DNA of 64,000 nucleotides, from positions 124,001 to 188,000 of the forward strand of contig JARLGZ010000279.1 in NCBI GenBank assembly GCA_031292515.1, written 5' to 3'. Positions 41,184-50,114 of this stretch are shown here, piece by piece (within the stretch, counting starts at the first letter, position 1; every line of letters begins with the position of its first letter). The position numbers and the translations under genes were made by a program. The notes under the pieces are model-generated. The model was not told the origin of the DNA, did not search any database, and worked only from the letters and a program-made list of their open reading frames with translations. The DNA comes from Puia sp. Lineage in GTDB: Bacteria > Bacteroidota > Bacteroidia > Chitinophagales > Chitinophagaceae.

Positions 41184-42224
41184 ATGAGTTTCCTGGTAAT
41201 TATCATTATTCTCGCACTGATATTTGATTTCATTAACGGATTCCACGATGCCGCTAATTCTATTGCCACGATCGTCTCGACAAAAGTATTGACACCTTTC
41301 CAGGCGGTGCTTTGGGCTGCCTTCTTTAATTTCCTGGCATTTTTCATCTCCAAATACCTGATCGGCGAGTTTAAGATCGGCAATACCATCGCAAGTTCGG
41401 TTCACCCGGAATTCATCAACCTGGAAGTGATTTTCGCCGGACTGATCGCAGCTATCTCCTGGAACCTGCTCACCTGGTGGTTTGGCATTCCCTCCAGTTC
41501 CTCCCATACGCTCCTGGGCGGATTCATGGGCGCGGCCCTGGCTCATGCGGGCGCTTTGAGCAGGAACGGGACGGAAGTGATCAATTATGCCAAGGTGATA
41601 CCCACTTTCCTCTTCATTTTTCTGGCTCCTTTTATCGGGATGGTGATCGCTTACATTATTACCGTACTCATCATCAATATCTGCCGCAAGGCCAATCCCT
41701 ATCGGGCAGACAACTGGTTCAGAAGACTCCAATTGATATCTTCCGCCCTGTTGAGCCTCGGACATGGAGGCAACGACGCACAGAAAGTCATGGGTATCAT
41801 CGGCGCCGCCATGATATTCTACCAGAAATCGAATGGTCATACCCTGACTTTTAAGGAATTTGTGGATCATAACATGTGGGTGCCCCTGGCCAGCTTTACC
41901 GCTATTGCGCTGGGAACGATGAGCGGCGGATGGAAGATCGTCAGGACAATGGGCACCCGTATTACAAAAGTGACCCCGCTGGAAGGCGTCAGCGCGGAAA
42001 CGGCCGGCGCCATTACTCTCTTCCTGTCCGAGAAACTCGGTATCCCGGTAAGCACCACCCATACAATCACAGGGGCGATTATCGGAGTTGGAGCCACCAA
42101 ACGCCTCTCGGCAGTTCGCTGGGGAGTGACAATCAATCTGTTATGGGCCTGGATCCTGACAATTCCGGTCAGTGCGTTGCTCGCAGCCTTCGTATATTTT
42201 CTGATTCACCTGTTCATGAAGTAA
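41184..42224 (+). CDS. pit: Inorganic phosphate transporter Pit, copy 2
   Basis: 346 aa membrane protein with both PiT signature regions: [56 protein letters not shown] and [18 protein letters not shown]. It is closely similar to the 338-aa copy at 12680; a small insertion in the loop after the second signature ([15 protein letters not shown]) is the main length difference. It here has the classic GFHDAAN where copy 1 reads GFHDAAI, a change at a conserved position that could alter substrate handling in copy 1. Confidence 0.95.
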   Translation: MSFLVIIIILALIFDFINGFHDAANSIATIVSTKVLTPFQAVLWAAFFNFLAFFISKYLIGEFKIGNTIASSVHPEFINLEVIFAGLIAAISWNLLTWWFGIPSSSSHTLLGGFMGAALAHAGALSRNGTEVINYAKVIPTFLFIFLAPFIGMVIAYIITVLIINICRKANPYRADNWFRRLQLISSALLSLGHGGNDAQKVMGIIGAAMIFYQKSNGHTLTFKEFVDHNMWVPLASFTAIALGTMSGGWKIVRTMGTRITKVTPLEGVSAETAGAITLFLSEKLGIPVSTTHTITGAIIGVGATKRLSAVRWGVTINLLWAWILTIPVSALLAAFVYFLIHLFMK

Positions 42225-42300
42225 CAGGCTCCGTTATTTACCGCAGCTTTTTATTATTGACATATCTTTACTACTTTGGCGCCCAAATAAAAGAGTAAAA

Positions 42301-43164
42301 ATGAAGGGAATCATTCTCGCCGGCGGATCCGGCACAAGGCTACATCCGATCACTTATGCGATCAGCAAGCAGATTATGCCGGTTTACGACAAACCCATGA
42401 TCTACTACCCCTTATCTACCCTTATGCTGGCGGGTATCCATGAAATTCTGATCATTTCAACTCCCCATGATCTCCCTCTTTTCAAAAAGCTGTTCGGCGA
42501 CGGATCCTCTTTGGGGCTTCGGTTTACCTACGCCGAACAACCCCAGCCAAACGGTCTCGCGCAGGCTTTTGTGATCGGCAGGGAATTCATCGGAACGGAC
42601 AGCGTAGCGCTCGTGTTGGGTGATAACATCTTCTATGGCGGCGGTCTGGGCAAACAACTGGAAAAGAATACAAATCCCAAAGGGGGGATCGTATATGCCT
42701 ACCAGGTCAGTGACCCCGAGCGGTATGGCGTGGTGGAATTCGACAAGGAAATGAATGCCATCTCAATCGAAGAAAAGCCCCGGGAGCCAAAGAGCAGCTA
42801 TGCCGTACCGGGCCTTTATTTTTATGATAACGAAGTCATCGATATCGCCAGGAACCTGAAGCCCAGCCCCAGGGGAGAATATGAAATCACGGACGTCAAT
42901 AAGGAATATCTTCGCAGGGGAAGTCTCAAAGTCTCCATCCTGGACCGTGGGACGGCCTGGCTCGATACCGGCACCTTCGACTCCCTGATGCAGGCTTCCC
43001 AGTTTGTGCAGGTAATCGAACAGAGACAGGGCATCAAGATCGCCTGCATCGAAGAGATCGCTTACCGTAAGGGATTTATTGACAAAAAACAGCTGGAGGC
43101 AATGGCACAACCTCTCCTCAAAAGCGGATATGGAGAATACCTCATCAATCTTATTAAACCCTAA
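42301..43164 (+). CDS. rfbA: Glucose-1-phosphate thymidylyltransferase
   Basis: 287 aa. N-terminal nucleotidyltransferase signature [16 protein letters not shown] with the catalytic Lys region ([18 protein letters not shown]), then GDNIFYGGG and VEEKP-like [10 protein letters not shown], and the C-terminal [13 protein letters not shown]. It makes dTDP-glucose for rhamnose or other deoxysugars in surface polysaccharides. rfbB, rfbC and rfbD are not in the window. A TACTTTGG -7-like element lies about 20 bp before ATG 42301. galE follows 67 bp later on the same strand. Confidence 0.96.
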   Translation: MKGIILAGGSGTRLHPITYAISKQIMPVYDKPMIYYPLSTLMLAGIHEILIISTPHDLPLFKKLFGDGSSLGLRFTYAEQPQPNGLAQAFVIGREFIGTDSVALVLGDNIFYGGGLGKQLEKNTNPKGGIVYAYQVSDPERYGVVEFDKEMNAISIEEKPREPKSSYAVPGLYFYDNEVIDIARNLKPSPRGEYEITDVNKEYLRRGSLKVSILDRGTAWLDTGTFDSLMQASQFVQVIEQRQGIKIACIEEIAYRKGFIDKKQLEAMAQPLLKSGYGEYLINLIKP

Positions 43165-43231
43165 GGCTTTTGCGAAAGCCATTAAGACAATAATCATTAA
43201 CATTCAACACGGCTAAAAACAAAAATCCCAG

Positions 43232-44290
43232 ATGAAAAAGATCCTTGTTACGGGTGGATGCGGTTATATAGGTTCCCATACGATCGTAGACCTGATCGAG
43301 AACGGTTTCGAGGTCATTTGCGTGGATAATAATGTTCGCTCTTCTCCAAGAATACTGGAAGGAGTGGAAAAGATCACAGGTAAAAAGATCAAGAATTATA
43401 AGGTCGACCTCTGTAATTACGATGATACCTTCGCCATCTTCCAGGAGAACGATAATATAGCCGGTATCATTCATTTTGCCGCCTTCAAATCGGTCGGGGA
43501 GTCGGTGGAACAACCGCTTCTGTATTTTGAGAACAACCTGCAATCCCTGATCAACCTGTTGAAATGCGTCCAGGAATTCGAGATCCCCTACTTTGTATTC
43601 TCATCGTCCTGTACGGTCTACGGGAACCCGGATATAGTACCCGTTACCGAAATGACGCCACCCAAACCTGCCGAATCGCCCTATGGCTATACGAAGCAGA
43701 TGGGTGAACAGATCATCAATGAATTCTCGAAAGCGGCCGCAAAAACGAAATGTATCCTGCTTAGGTATTTCAACCCGGTAGGAGCGCACCCGACCATCCT
43801 GATCGGGGAAATGCCCATCGGCCGGCCGGCAAACCTGGTCCCCGCCATTACACAGACGGCAATCGGAAAACTCCCTCAGATGCAGGTATATGGTGACGAT
43901 TATGACACCCGCGACGGATCCTGTATCCGCGATTTCATACATGTCTGCGATATCGCCCATGCACATACCCTGGGTCTGGAGTTCCTGCTGGCAAAAAAGA
44001 ACACCAAGAAATGCGAGGTTTTCAACCTCGGAACGGGTAATGGCGTGACGGTACTGGAAGCCATAAAAGCATTTGAAAAGGTGAGCGGGGTAAAACTGAA
44101 TTATGCCATAGGCCCCCGCAGACCAGGCGATGTGATCGCGATTTATGCCAATAACGACCTTGCAAAAAAGCAGCTGGGATGGAAACCGCATTATTCGCTC
44201 GAAGAGATGATGTCAACGGCCTGGAGATGGGAGCAAAAGCTGAAAGCCGACGAAAAATTCTATAACGGCAAATTTTCCGAGCTGAATTAG
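43232..44290 (+). CDS. galE: UDP-glucose 4-epimerase
   Basis: 352 aa extended short-chain dehydrogenase/reductase. Rossmann NAD motif VTGGCGYIGSHT at residues 5-16, SSSCTVYG with the catalytic Ser/Thr, the catalytic YGYTK pair (Tyr, Lys), and the C-terminal substrate part RDGSCIRDFIHVCDIA and GTGNGVTVLE. It interconverts UDP-glucose and UDP-galactose in the cytoplasm. Together with rfbA it supplies sugar nucleotides for surface glycans. The 100-bp gap before the transketolase gene suggests a separate or loosely linked unit. Confidence 0.96.
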   Translation: MKKILVTGGCGYIGSHTIVDLIENGFEVICVDNNVRSSPRILEGVEKITGKKIKNYKVDLCNYDDTFAIFQENDNIAGIIHFAAFKSVGESVEQPLLYFENNLQSLINLLKCVQEFEIPYFVFSSSCTVYGNPDIVPVTEMTPPKPAESPYGYTKQMGEQIINEFSKAAAKTKCILLRYFNPVGAHPTILIGEMPIGRPANLVPAITQTAIGKLPQMQVYGDDYDTRDGSCIRDFIHVCDIAHAHTLGLEFLLAKKNTKKCEVFNLGTGNGVTVLEAIKAFEKVSGVKLNYAIGPRRPGDVIAIYANNDLAKKQLGWKPHYSLEEMMSTAWRWEQKLKADEKFYNGKFSELN

Positions 44291-44390
44291 GTGGCTGCTG
44301 GAAATCCCGAAACTTCTTCTTTACTTTGCATGACCAAAGGAGAAATGGCTCAGAAAAAGGACAAATAGATAAAAAATTAATAAAAGATCC

Positions 44391-45350
44391 ATGTTAAAAG
44401 ACATACAGGTTACAGGCCAGAAAGATACACGCAGCGGTTTTGGAGATGCGATGACTGAGTTGGGTAGGAAGAATCCGGATGTTGTGGTACTGACGGCGGA
44501 TCTCGCCGGATCTCTGAAGATCCATCCCTTTATCAAGGAAAATCCCGATCGCTTTGTACAGTGCGGCATCGCGGAAGCCAATATGATAGGCATCGCGGCC
44601 GGATTGACCATCGGGGGCAAGATTCCTTTTACTACTACCTTTGCCAATTTCTCCACAGGCCGGGTCTATGATCAGATTCGTCAATCGGTAGCCTATTCGG
44701 GAAAAAACGTCAAGATCTGCGCTTCGCATGCCGGTCTCACCCTGGGGGAAGACGGGGCGACCCACCAGATCCTGGAAGATATCGGCATGATGAAGATGCT
44801 GCCGGGCATGATGGTGGTAGTTCCTTGCGACTACGCTCAGACCAAGGCTGCCACCCTGGCCATCGCAGACCACGAAGGCCCCGTCTACCTTCGTTTCGGT
44901 CGTCCGGTATGGCCCATTTTCACGGAGAATCTTCCCTTTGAGCTCGGCAAAGCGCAGTTCTTCTCGGAAGGCGCCGACGTCTCCATTTTTGCCTGCGGAC
45001 ACATGGTCTGGAAAGCCATCGAAGCCGCTAAAGTGCTCGAAGAAAAAGGAGTTTCTGTGGAATTGGTCAACATACACACCATCAAACCACTGGATGAAGC
45101 GTCCATTCTGCAATCGATTCGCAAAACCAAATGCGCCGTTACGGTCGAAGAACACAATATCATCGGTGGACTGGGTGACGCGATTTCACAGGTTGCGACT
45201 AAAAACTTTCCGATTCCCATTGAATACGTAGGGACCAACGACACATTCGGAGAGAGCGGTACTCCTACCCAATTGCTGGAAAAATACGGGTTGACAGCCG
45301 ACCATGTGATCGCTTCGGTGGAAAAGGTCATCGCAAGAAAAAGCAAATAA
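44391..45350 (+). CDS. Transketolase C-terminal subunit (split transketolase)
   Basis: 319 aa. Contains the pyrimidine-binding and C-terminal domains of transketolase: FGDAMTELGRKNPDVVVLTADLAGS, FVQCGIAEANMIGIAAGL (the TPP-activating Glu), TTFANFSTGRVYDQIRQSVA, CASHAGLTLGEDGATHQ and the C-terminal VEEHNIIGGLGDAI. The N-terminal TPP-binding half, needed for activity, is not adjacent (galE lies upstream), so the partner must be elsewhere. It serves the pentose phosphate pathway, or a related two-subunit synthase. A strong terminator follows. Confidence 0.9.
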   Translation: MLKDIQVTGQKDTRSGFGDAMTELGRKNPDVVVLTADLAGSLKIHPFIKENPDRFVQCGIAEANMIGIAAGLTIGGKIPFTTTFANFSTGRVYDQIRQSVAYSGKNVKICASHAGLTLGEDGATHQILEDIGMMKMLPGMMVVVPCDYAQTKAATLAIADHEGPVYLRFGRPVWPIFTENLPFELGKAQFFSEGADVSIFACGHMVWKAIEAAKVLEEKGVSVELVNIHTIKPLDEASILQSIRKTKCAVTVEEHNIIGGLGDAISQVATKNFPIPIEYVGTNDTFGESGTPTQLLEKYGLTADHVIASVEKVIARKSK

Positions 45351-45363
45351 GCACCGACATACC

Positions 45364-45396
45364 GTAAACCCCGGCCCTCAGCCGGGGTTTACTATT
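45364..45396 (+). terminator. Terminator of the transketolase gene
   Basis: GTAAACCCCGGC and GCCGGGGTTTAC (45364-45375, 45381-45392) form a perfect 12-bp stem with a 5-nt loop, followed by TATTTT. It lies 14 bp after the stop codon. Confidence 0.85.
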
Positions 45397-45492
45397 TTAA
45401 ACGAAATCCTGGCCGGAATATAATAGCCTTTTAAACCCGTGACGGTATAAAGGGTCTAATACGCAAAATTCGCAATTAAAACAGCTAACCGT

Positions 45493-46044
45493 ATGGGGGT
45501 GAACATTCAAGACACAGAATTGCTGATGCAGTTCCGTGACCCTGAAAACAAAGAAAAAGCCTTCACTGCCATCATCAAAAAATACCAGGAGAAGCTTTAT
45601 TGGCATGTGCGCCGCATGGTCGTGGATCATGACGATGCAAATGACGTATTACAAAATGTATTCATTCGTGTCTGGAACGGGTTGTCCAATTTCCGCGAAG
45701 ACTCAAAACTCTATACCTGGCTTTACAGGATTGCAACGAACGAATGCCTCAGCTTCCTGGAACAGCAGAAAAAGAAGGCCGCCTTGTCGCTGAGCGATAT
45801 GGAGAGCGGGTTGAGCAATAAAATCATTGCAGACAAGCATTTTGATCCCAATAAACTGGAGTGGAAATTACAACTAGCTATTCAGCAACTTCCTGAAAAG
45901 CAACGTATTGTATTCACTCTACGATATTATGACGAGATGCCCTACGAAGAGATGAGCCGGGTGCTGGAAACATCGGAGGGTGCGCTAAAGGCATCATATC
46001 ATCATGCTGTGAAAAAAATAGAGGATTATATCCTAAATTATTAA
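45493..46044 (+). CDS. ECF-type RNA polymerase sigma factor
   Basis: 183 aa. Region 2 (FTAIIKKYQEKLYWHVRRMVVDHDDANDVLQNVFIRVWNGL) and region 4 (LPEKQRIVFTLRYYDEMPYEEMSRVLETSEGALKASYHHA) are both clear, with no region 3, as in ECF sigma factors. It directs RNA polymerase to a small stress or envelope regulon. The next two genes, a membrane protein with repeats and a Spy/CpxP-like periplasmic protein, lie 33 bp and 2 bp apart on the same strand and look like its regulators. Confidence 0.93.
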   Translation: MGVNIQDTELLMQFRDPENKEKAFTAIIKKYQEKLYWHVRRMVVDHDDANDVLQNVFIRVWNGLSNFREDSKLYTWLYRIATNECLSFLEQQKKKAALSLSDMESGLSNKIIADKHFDPNKLEWKLQLAIQQLPEKQRIVFTLRYYDEMPYEEMSRVLETSEGALKASYHHAVKKIEDYILNY

Positions 46045-46077
46045 ACTTTGGTTAATGAAAGGGGTCTGTAAATAGGT

Positions 46078-47103
46078 ATGTCAGCGGATAGAAACATATT
46101 AGACGAGTTGGGGGCGATCAGTCCTGCTGTTGCAGGGATCGGAGCCACCGCTACCTATAGCGTTCCTGAAGGCTATTTTGAAAGCTTCGCAGGAAAGCTG
46201 ATAGCGCGGATAGCCGCCGGTGCCGGAACCGTTTCAGAAGCCGGGACTATTACCGGAGCCGGGATCGGGTCTGGAGAACAGACCGGGATCGGTCCCGGGC
46301 CCATTGCTGTATTGCCGGCTGGTTTTCGCGACCAGCTTGCTTATCAGATCCCAATCGGATTTTTTGAGGATTTTGCCGAAAAACTGATGAGGCGGATAAA
46401 GGCCGAAGAGGCCGATTCCCCCGGAAATGAGCTGGAAATACTTTCACCTCTTTTAAGCCGCCTCGAAAAGAAGGAGCCATTTACGGTGCCCGCGGCCTAC
46501 TTTTCTGACCTACCAGGCAAGCTGGTGGCTGAATTGCAAGCCCTTCGTTTCGTAAATGACGAACTGGAGCAAACCACTGAATCAGACACCCTTCCATCCG
46601 TGCTGGCCGGACTGAGAGACAAACAGACCTATACCCTGCCCCAGGGATATTTTGGTGCCCTATCCGCCGACATTTTGTCTGAAGTCTTTGCAGGAGCTGC
46701 CCGTGACGTGGAAGACACCGGGGCCAGGATTGTCACCATGCAGAAAGGAAGCCTGATAAAGGGGTGGATGAAATATGCGATGGCAGCCTGTCTTACTGGC
46801 TTGCTTGTAACGGCGGGTATACGTATCTTTCGACACGATGGTGGCGGCTTGGCTGTAATAAATTCCCGGGTGGGACCGAAGACAACAGATACCGGCAGTT
46901 TGGCCAAGGTCAGCGACCAGGAGATCCTGAACTACCTCGAAAACCAGAATGAACCCTTAGCGGATGTCGCGGCGAACACTATTGCGGCGACGCCGGATAT
47001 TAACGATAGCGATGTGAAGGACTTCCTGGGGGAGGTACCCGATGCCGAGCTCCAACAGTATATGGACGAGCATGGCAGTTCTAAAGACCCCCTAACGAAT
47101 TAA
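46078..47103 (+). CDS. Membrane protein with four VPxGYF repeats, putative anti-sigma partner
   Basis: 341 aa. One membrane segment near residues 233-250 (AMAACLTGLLVTAGIRI) splits a long cytoplasmic part from a short periplasmic tail with DQEILNYLENQ. The N-terminal part holds four copies of a motif: YSVPEGYF (27-34), YQIPIGFF (89-96), FTVPAAYF (135-142) and YTLPQGYF (185-192), most followed by an amphipathic helix (xxFAxKLxxRI). The gene lies directly after an ECF sigma gene, so an anti-sigma role is likely, but no known anti-sigma domain (zinc-binding HxxxCxxC) is present. Confidence 0.7.
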   Translation: MSADRNILDELGAISPAVAGIGATATYSVPEGYFESFAGKLIARIAAGAGTVSEAGTITGAGIGSGEQTGIGPGPIAVLPAGFRDQLAYQIPIGFFEDFAEKLMRRIKAEEADSPGNELEILSPLLSRLEKKEPFTVPAAYFSDLPGKLVAELQALRFVNDELEQTTESDTLPSVLAGLRDKQTYTLPQGYFGALSADILSEVFAGAARDVEDTGARIVTMQKGSLIKGWMKYAMAACLTGLLVTAGIRIFRHDGGGLAVINSRVGPKTTDTGSLAKVSDQEILNYLENQNEPLADVAANTIAATPDINDSDVKDFLGEVPDAELQQYMDEHGSSKDPLTN

Positions 47104-47105
47104 AA

Positions 47106-47555
47106 ATGAAACATTTATTAGCAACAATCGGACTGTTATTCGGGATTGCCTTATCCGCTTGCCTGGCCCAGGTTCCTGGTCCCGGTCCGGGTGTGCAGCC
47201 GCCCGGTGCCGGAGGCGGCCAGGGAAGGGTGGAAGCCTATAAGACCTGGTTTCTGACTCAAAGGATGAACCTGACCCCGGAAGAAGGACAACGCTTCTGG
47301 CCTATCTATAACCAATATACTGCGGAGATGCGGCAGGTGCAACTTGCCTTCAGAGACAACCGGGACGAACTGGCCCGCGAAGAAGCCGTGCTGAATATTC
47401 GCAAGAAATACAATTTTGAATTCTCCAGGGCACTCCCCCGCGAAAAAGTAAATATGTTTTTCCGCTCCGAGAGAGACTTTAACAATTCCCTTCAACGGGA
47501 ATTAATACAACGCAGACAAGACAGAATAATGCAGCGAAGGCAGATGATCAGGTAG
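47106..47555 (+). CDS. Spy/CpxP-like periplasmic protein
   Basis: 149 aa. Signal peptide ending near ACLAQ, a short Gly/Pro-rich linker (PGPGPGVQPPGAGGGQG), then an all-helical, strongly basic and Arg/Gln/Glu-rich part with FLTQRMNLTPEEGQRFWPIY (the LTPEE-x-x-x-FWPIY pattern seen in Spy/CpxP-like and heavy-metal-sensor proteins) and a C-terminus full of RRQ. It probably works in the envelope as a chaperone or as sensor for the sigma/anti-sigma pair. It starts 2 bp after the preceding gene. Confidence 0.75.
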   Translation: MKHLLATIGLLFGIALSACLAQVPGPGPGVQPPGAGGGQGRVEAYKTWFLTQRMNLTPEEGQRFWPIYNQYTAEMRQVQLAFRDNRDELAREEAVLNIRKKYNFEFSRALPREKVNMFFRSERDFNNSLQRELIQRRQDRIMQRRQMIR

Positions 47556-47711
47556 AAGACGAAGATCCACGGCAGACAATGACCGCCATTCAAATGATAT
47601 AACTGCTCCCCAATAAATAGACCCTGAGATTTTGCTTTTTTACCGATTAGATTTACGAGCCAATAGGCGATTACCGATATTTGAACCTGGTGTTTTTCAT
47701 AGGTTAGCAAC

Positions 47712-47743
47712 GGCCGGCTCTTTCCAGGGCAGGCCTTTTTTTT
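47712..47743 (+). terminator. Terminator of the sigma-factor operon
   Basis: GGCCGGCTC (47712-47720) pairs with GGGCAGGCC (47727-47735; one mismatch, one G-T pair), followed by eight T. It lies 157 bp after the Spy/CpxP-like gene. Confidence 0.65.
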
Positions 47744-47940
47744 GGCGTGATGCTTTTTCTGTACAACTAGCGGCCAAGTGTTCTTTGATAACGGAGCGAA
47801 GCGAACGTTAGGAATGAGTGCTGAACAGTGTTCAGCGCGAAATTCGGTCGCATCACGCCAAAAAATCCAGGGCGTCGCGCCAAAGGGGCTGTGCCCCTTT
47901 GGAATCCCCGTTTGCTAACGCTCCAATGCTGCTTTTACGA
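47738..47940. repeat. Non-coding element made of nested inverted repeats
   Basis: Covers most of the 385-bp gap between convergent genes. Outer arms TTTTTTGGCGTGATGC (47738-47753) and its exact complement (47850-47865) enclose 96 bp. Inside lies the palindrome GCTGAAC-agt-GTTCAGC (47820-47836), and beyond the right arm the hairpin CCAAAGGGGC-tgt-GCCCCTTTGG (47880-47902). Phrases such as GGAGCGAAGCGAACG look like those of dispersed repeats. No coding potential was seen. It may be a mobile-repeat relic or a bidirectional terminator. Confidence 0.6.
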
Positions 47941-48684
47941 TCATCCGAACTTATATACGGGCGTTTTAATATCATGATAAAACAGAAAAGTCCAACCCTC
48001 CTCCTCACCCTGTTTCCACCATTCCTGGCGCAGCTCCATACATTTCTTTCCATCATAATCGTATTTCGCAACAAATCGGCTCTTCATCTGCTGCAGCTGC
48101 GGCGCTACGTCACCGCCAAAAAAAACGTTTTCTCCGCCGTCGACAATATGGAAAACCTGGTGATAGGGACAATGGGCGCCGGTTAGCTCATAGCGGATAT
48201 AGCCATCGACGACGCCGGCATCGTCATCAAGCCAGACAACCTGGCGAGAATCCTTGAGCACTGCGAGCTCCCCGGTAATATAGGAAGACGAAGCTTTTTC
48301 AAAAGCATATTCCAGCTCCTTACGCCTGATATAATAGGAAGCCCGGGGAAAAGACAAGCGCCGGAGGCCACTCTTATCTACCTGGCTGATCCCGCCTGTA
48401 TGATCCTTGTGAAGATGGCTCATCAGTACTTTGGTAACATCCTCAGGGTATATACCCGCAGCTGCGAGATTCCTATGGATCTGGAGAGTGCCCTCTGCTT
48501 CAAAACCCATACCGGTGTCCAGGATCAGGATGTCTTCCGAAGTGACTATGGCAAAGGGCTGTATTTCTACCAGGATGCTCCCGGCGGATCGGCTTTGCAG
48601 GTCGTCCTGCGAAGGTTCGAAAGGTACGAATGCTTTGGTCTTGTCTACCGTGAATGCACCTTCTGAAAGGGGGATGATATTCAT
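47941..48684 (-). CDS. MBL-fold metallo-hydrolase
   Basis: 247 aa cytoplasmic protein of the metallo-beta-lactamase superfamily: LDTGMG (56-61), MSHLHKDHTGG (H90, H92, D94, H95), TGAHCPYHQVF (metal His), FFGGDVAPQ and the C-terminal FLFYHD (last His). It hydrolyses an unknown substrate; lactonase-like members share this layout. It lies 26 bp after rodA on the same strand and may be co-transcribed with the cell-shape operon, but a functional link is not implied. ATG 48684. Confidence 0.85.
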   Translation of the reverse strand: MNIIPLSEGAFTVDKTKAFVPFEPSQDDLQSRSAGSILVEIQPFAIVTSEDILILDTGMGFEAEGTLQIHRNLAAAGIYPEDVTKVLMSHLHKDHTGGISQVDKSGLRRLSFPRASYYIRRKELEYAFEKASSSYITGELAVLKDSRQVVWLDDDAGVVDGYIRYELTGAHCPYHQVFHIVDGGENVFFGGDVAPQLQQMKSRFVAKYDYDGKKCMELRQEWWKQGEEEGWTFLFYHDIKTPVYKFG

Positions 48685-48710
48685 GAAGCAAATTTACGGC
48701 CTTCGCGTGG

Positions 48711-50054
48711 TTATCTCAGCACCATCTGTCTGTCTGCGTCCAGCCTGACCAGAACAAAAAGCATCGTACTAAAAGTCAGCAGGGAAGTACCTCCATAACT
48801 TATGAAAGGCAGGGGAATGCCGATCACGGGGGCCAGGCCCATGGTCATGCACATATTGATAACGATATGGAAGAAATAGACCGAAGCCACCCCATACGCA
48901 TAACAACGGCTAAACACGCTTCGCTGTCGCTCGGCGATCGTCACGATCCGCCAGAGTAATAACAGGTAGATTCCCAGGAAGACGATACTGCCCAGGAACC
49001 CAAAACCTTCCCCGATGGTGCAGAAAATGAAATCGGTTCGTTGTTCCGGTACGAAGTCATAACGGGTCTGTGTTCCTTTTAGCAGCCCCTTGCCGATCAG
49101 GCCACCGCTACCGATCGCGATCTTACTCTGTTTGACATTATAGTTGTTGTCCTTCTTCTTCCCACCGCTCTTTTGTTCGATCTCGAGCGCCGCCGCTTCA
49201 TTTTTTGGGGTATAATCTTTCCCAATCGTATCATAGATCCGCTTCACCTGGTAGGGTTCCAGTACATGGTCAAACATAAACCGCACCACAAACATTTGTA
49301 CCCCTACGCAGACAATCCAAATGACTACGATCAGGAGGAGTATCTGCTTATGTCTCTTGATCTGCTTGCGCAGGATGTAGATTGCAATGAGCGCGATGAC
49401 CGTCAGGGCGATGGCAAGCGTATTGGGCTCGAGCAGCAGGGAAGCCACCACAAGCACCGCCAGGGAAAACCCAATGATCAGAAAAGAAGAAGGCAGCCCT
49501 TCGCGGAACATGACGAGGAAAAATGAGAAATAGACCAGGGCCAGACCAAGCTCATGCTGCATGACCGATAATACAGCGGGGAAAAGGCAGATCGCCGCGG
49601 CTATCAATTGGGCCCGGGGCCTGGTAAAATTCGTCTCGATCCGTGAAATGTATTTGGCGAGTGCAAGGTTCACAAATATCTTACAGAGTTCGGCCGGCTG
49701 CAGCTGAAAGGCGCTCCCGAATTTGATGATCGACTCGGTACCCTTGATACGGGAGTGAAAAGGGAATACCAGCAGCATCAAAAAGATACCAAAGGCATAT
49801 CCCAGGTTCGCGGTCGCCGTAAAGAACTTACTGTCTGTCAGCAGGATGAAAGTGCCAATGATCCCGCTGAATACGAAAAACAGGAGTTGCCGGCTATAGT
49901 CCGTTTTAAAAGACAAAACGCCTTGCATGATATTGTCGCCGTCATGATAGGTAGCGGCAAAAATACTCGTAACCCCGATACAACATAGAACGAACCAGAT
50001 CCAGACCGGCGACCAGTCTACTCCTTTCGATATACTTGGATTTCGTTGGCTCAT
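48711..50054 (-). CDS. rodA: Rod-shape peptidoglycan glycosyltransferase RodA
   Basis: 447 aa SEDS-family membrane protein with about ten hydrophobic segments. Seen: the SEDS signature near the C-terminus GLAPVIGIPLPFISYGGTSLL, the catalytic-region motif FQLQPAELCKI and VPEQRTDFIFCTIGEGFGF. RodA polymerises lipid II during cell elongation together with PBP2, encoded 60 bp upstream. The insert around residues 280-305 (EIEQKSGGKKKDNNYN) is a large loop common in Bacteroidota RodA proteins. Confidence 0.95.
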   Translation of the reverse strand: MSQRNPSISKGVDWSPVWIWFVLCCIGVTSIFAATYHDGDNIMQGVLSFKTDYSRQLLFFVFSGIIGTFILLTDSKFFTATANLGYAFGIFLMLLVFPFHSRIKGTESIIKFGSAFQLQPAELCKIFVNLALAKYISRIETNFTRPRAQLIAAAICLFPAVLSVMQHELGLALVYFSFFLVMFREGLPSSFLIIGFSLAVLVVASLLLEPNTLAIALTVIALIAIYILRKQIKRHKQILLLIVVIWIVCVGVQMFVVRFMFDHVLEPYQVKRIYDTIGKDYTPKNEAAALEIEQKSGGKKKDNNYNVKQSKIAIGSGGLIGKGLLKGTQTRYDFVPEQRTDFIFCTIGEGFGFLGSIVFLGIYLLLLWRIVTIAERQRSVFSRCYAYGVASVYFFHIVINMCMTMGLAPVIGIPLPFISYGGTSLLTFSTMLFVLVRLDADRQMVLR

Positions 50055-50114
50055 TTGATCGGATGGGTTTGCATCATTATATCGTGTGTCTGTTTCATTT
50101 ATAGCGCAATTGCG

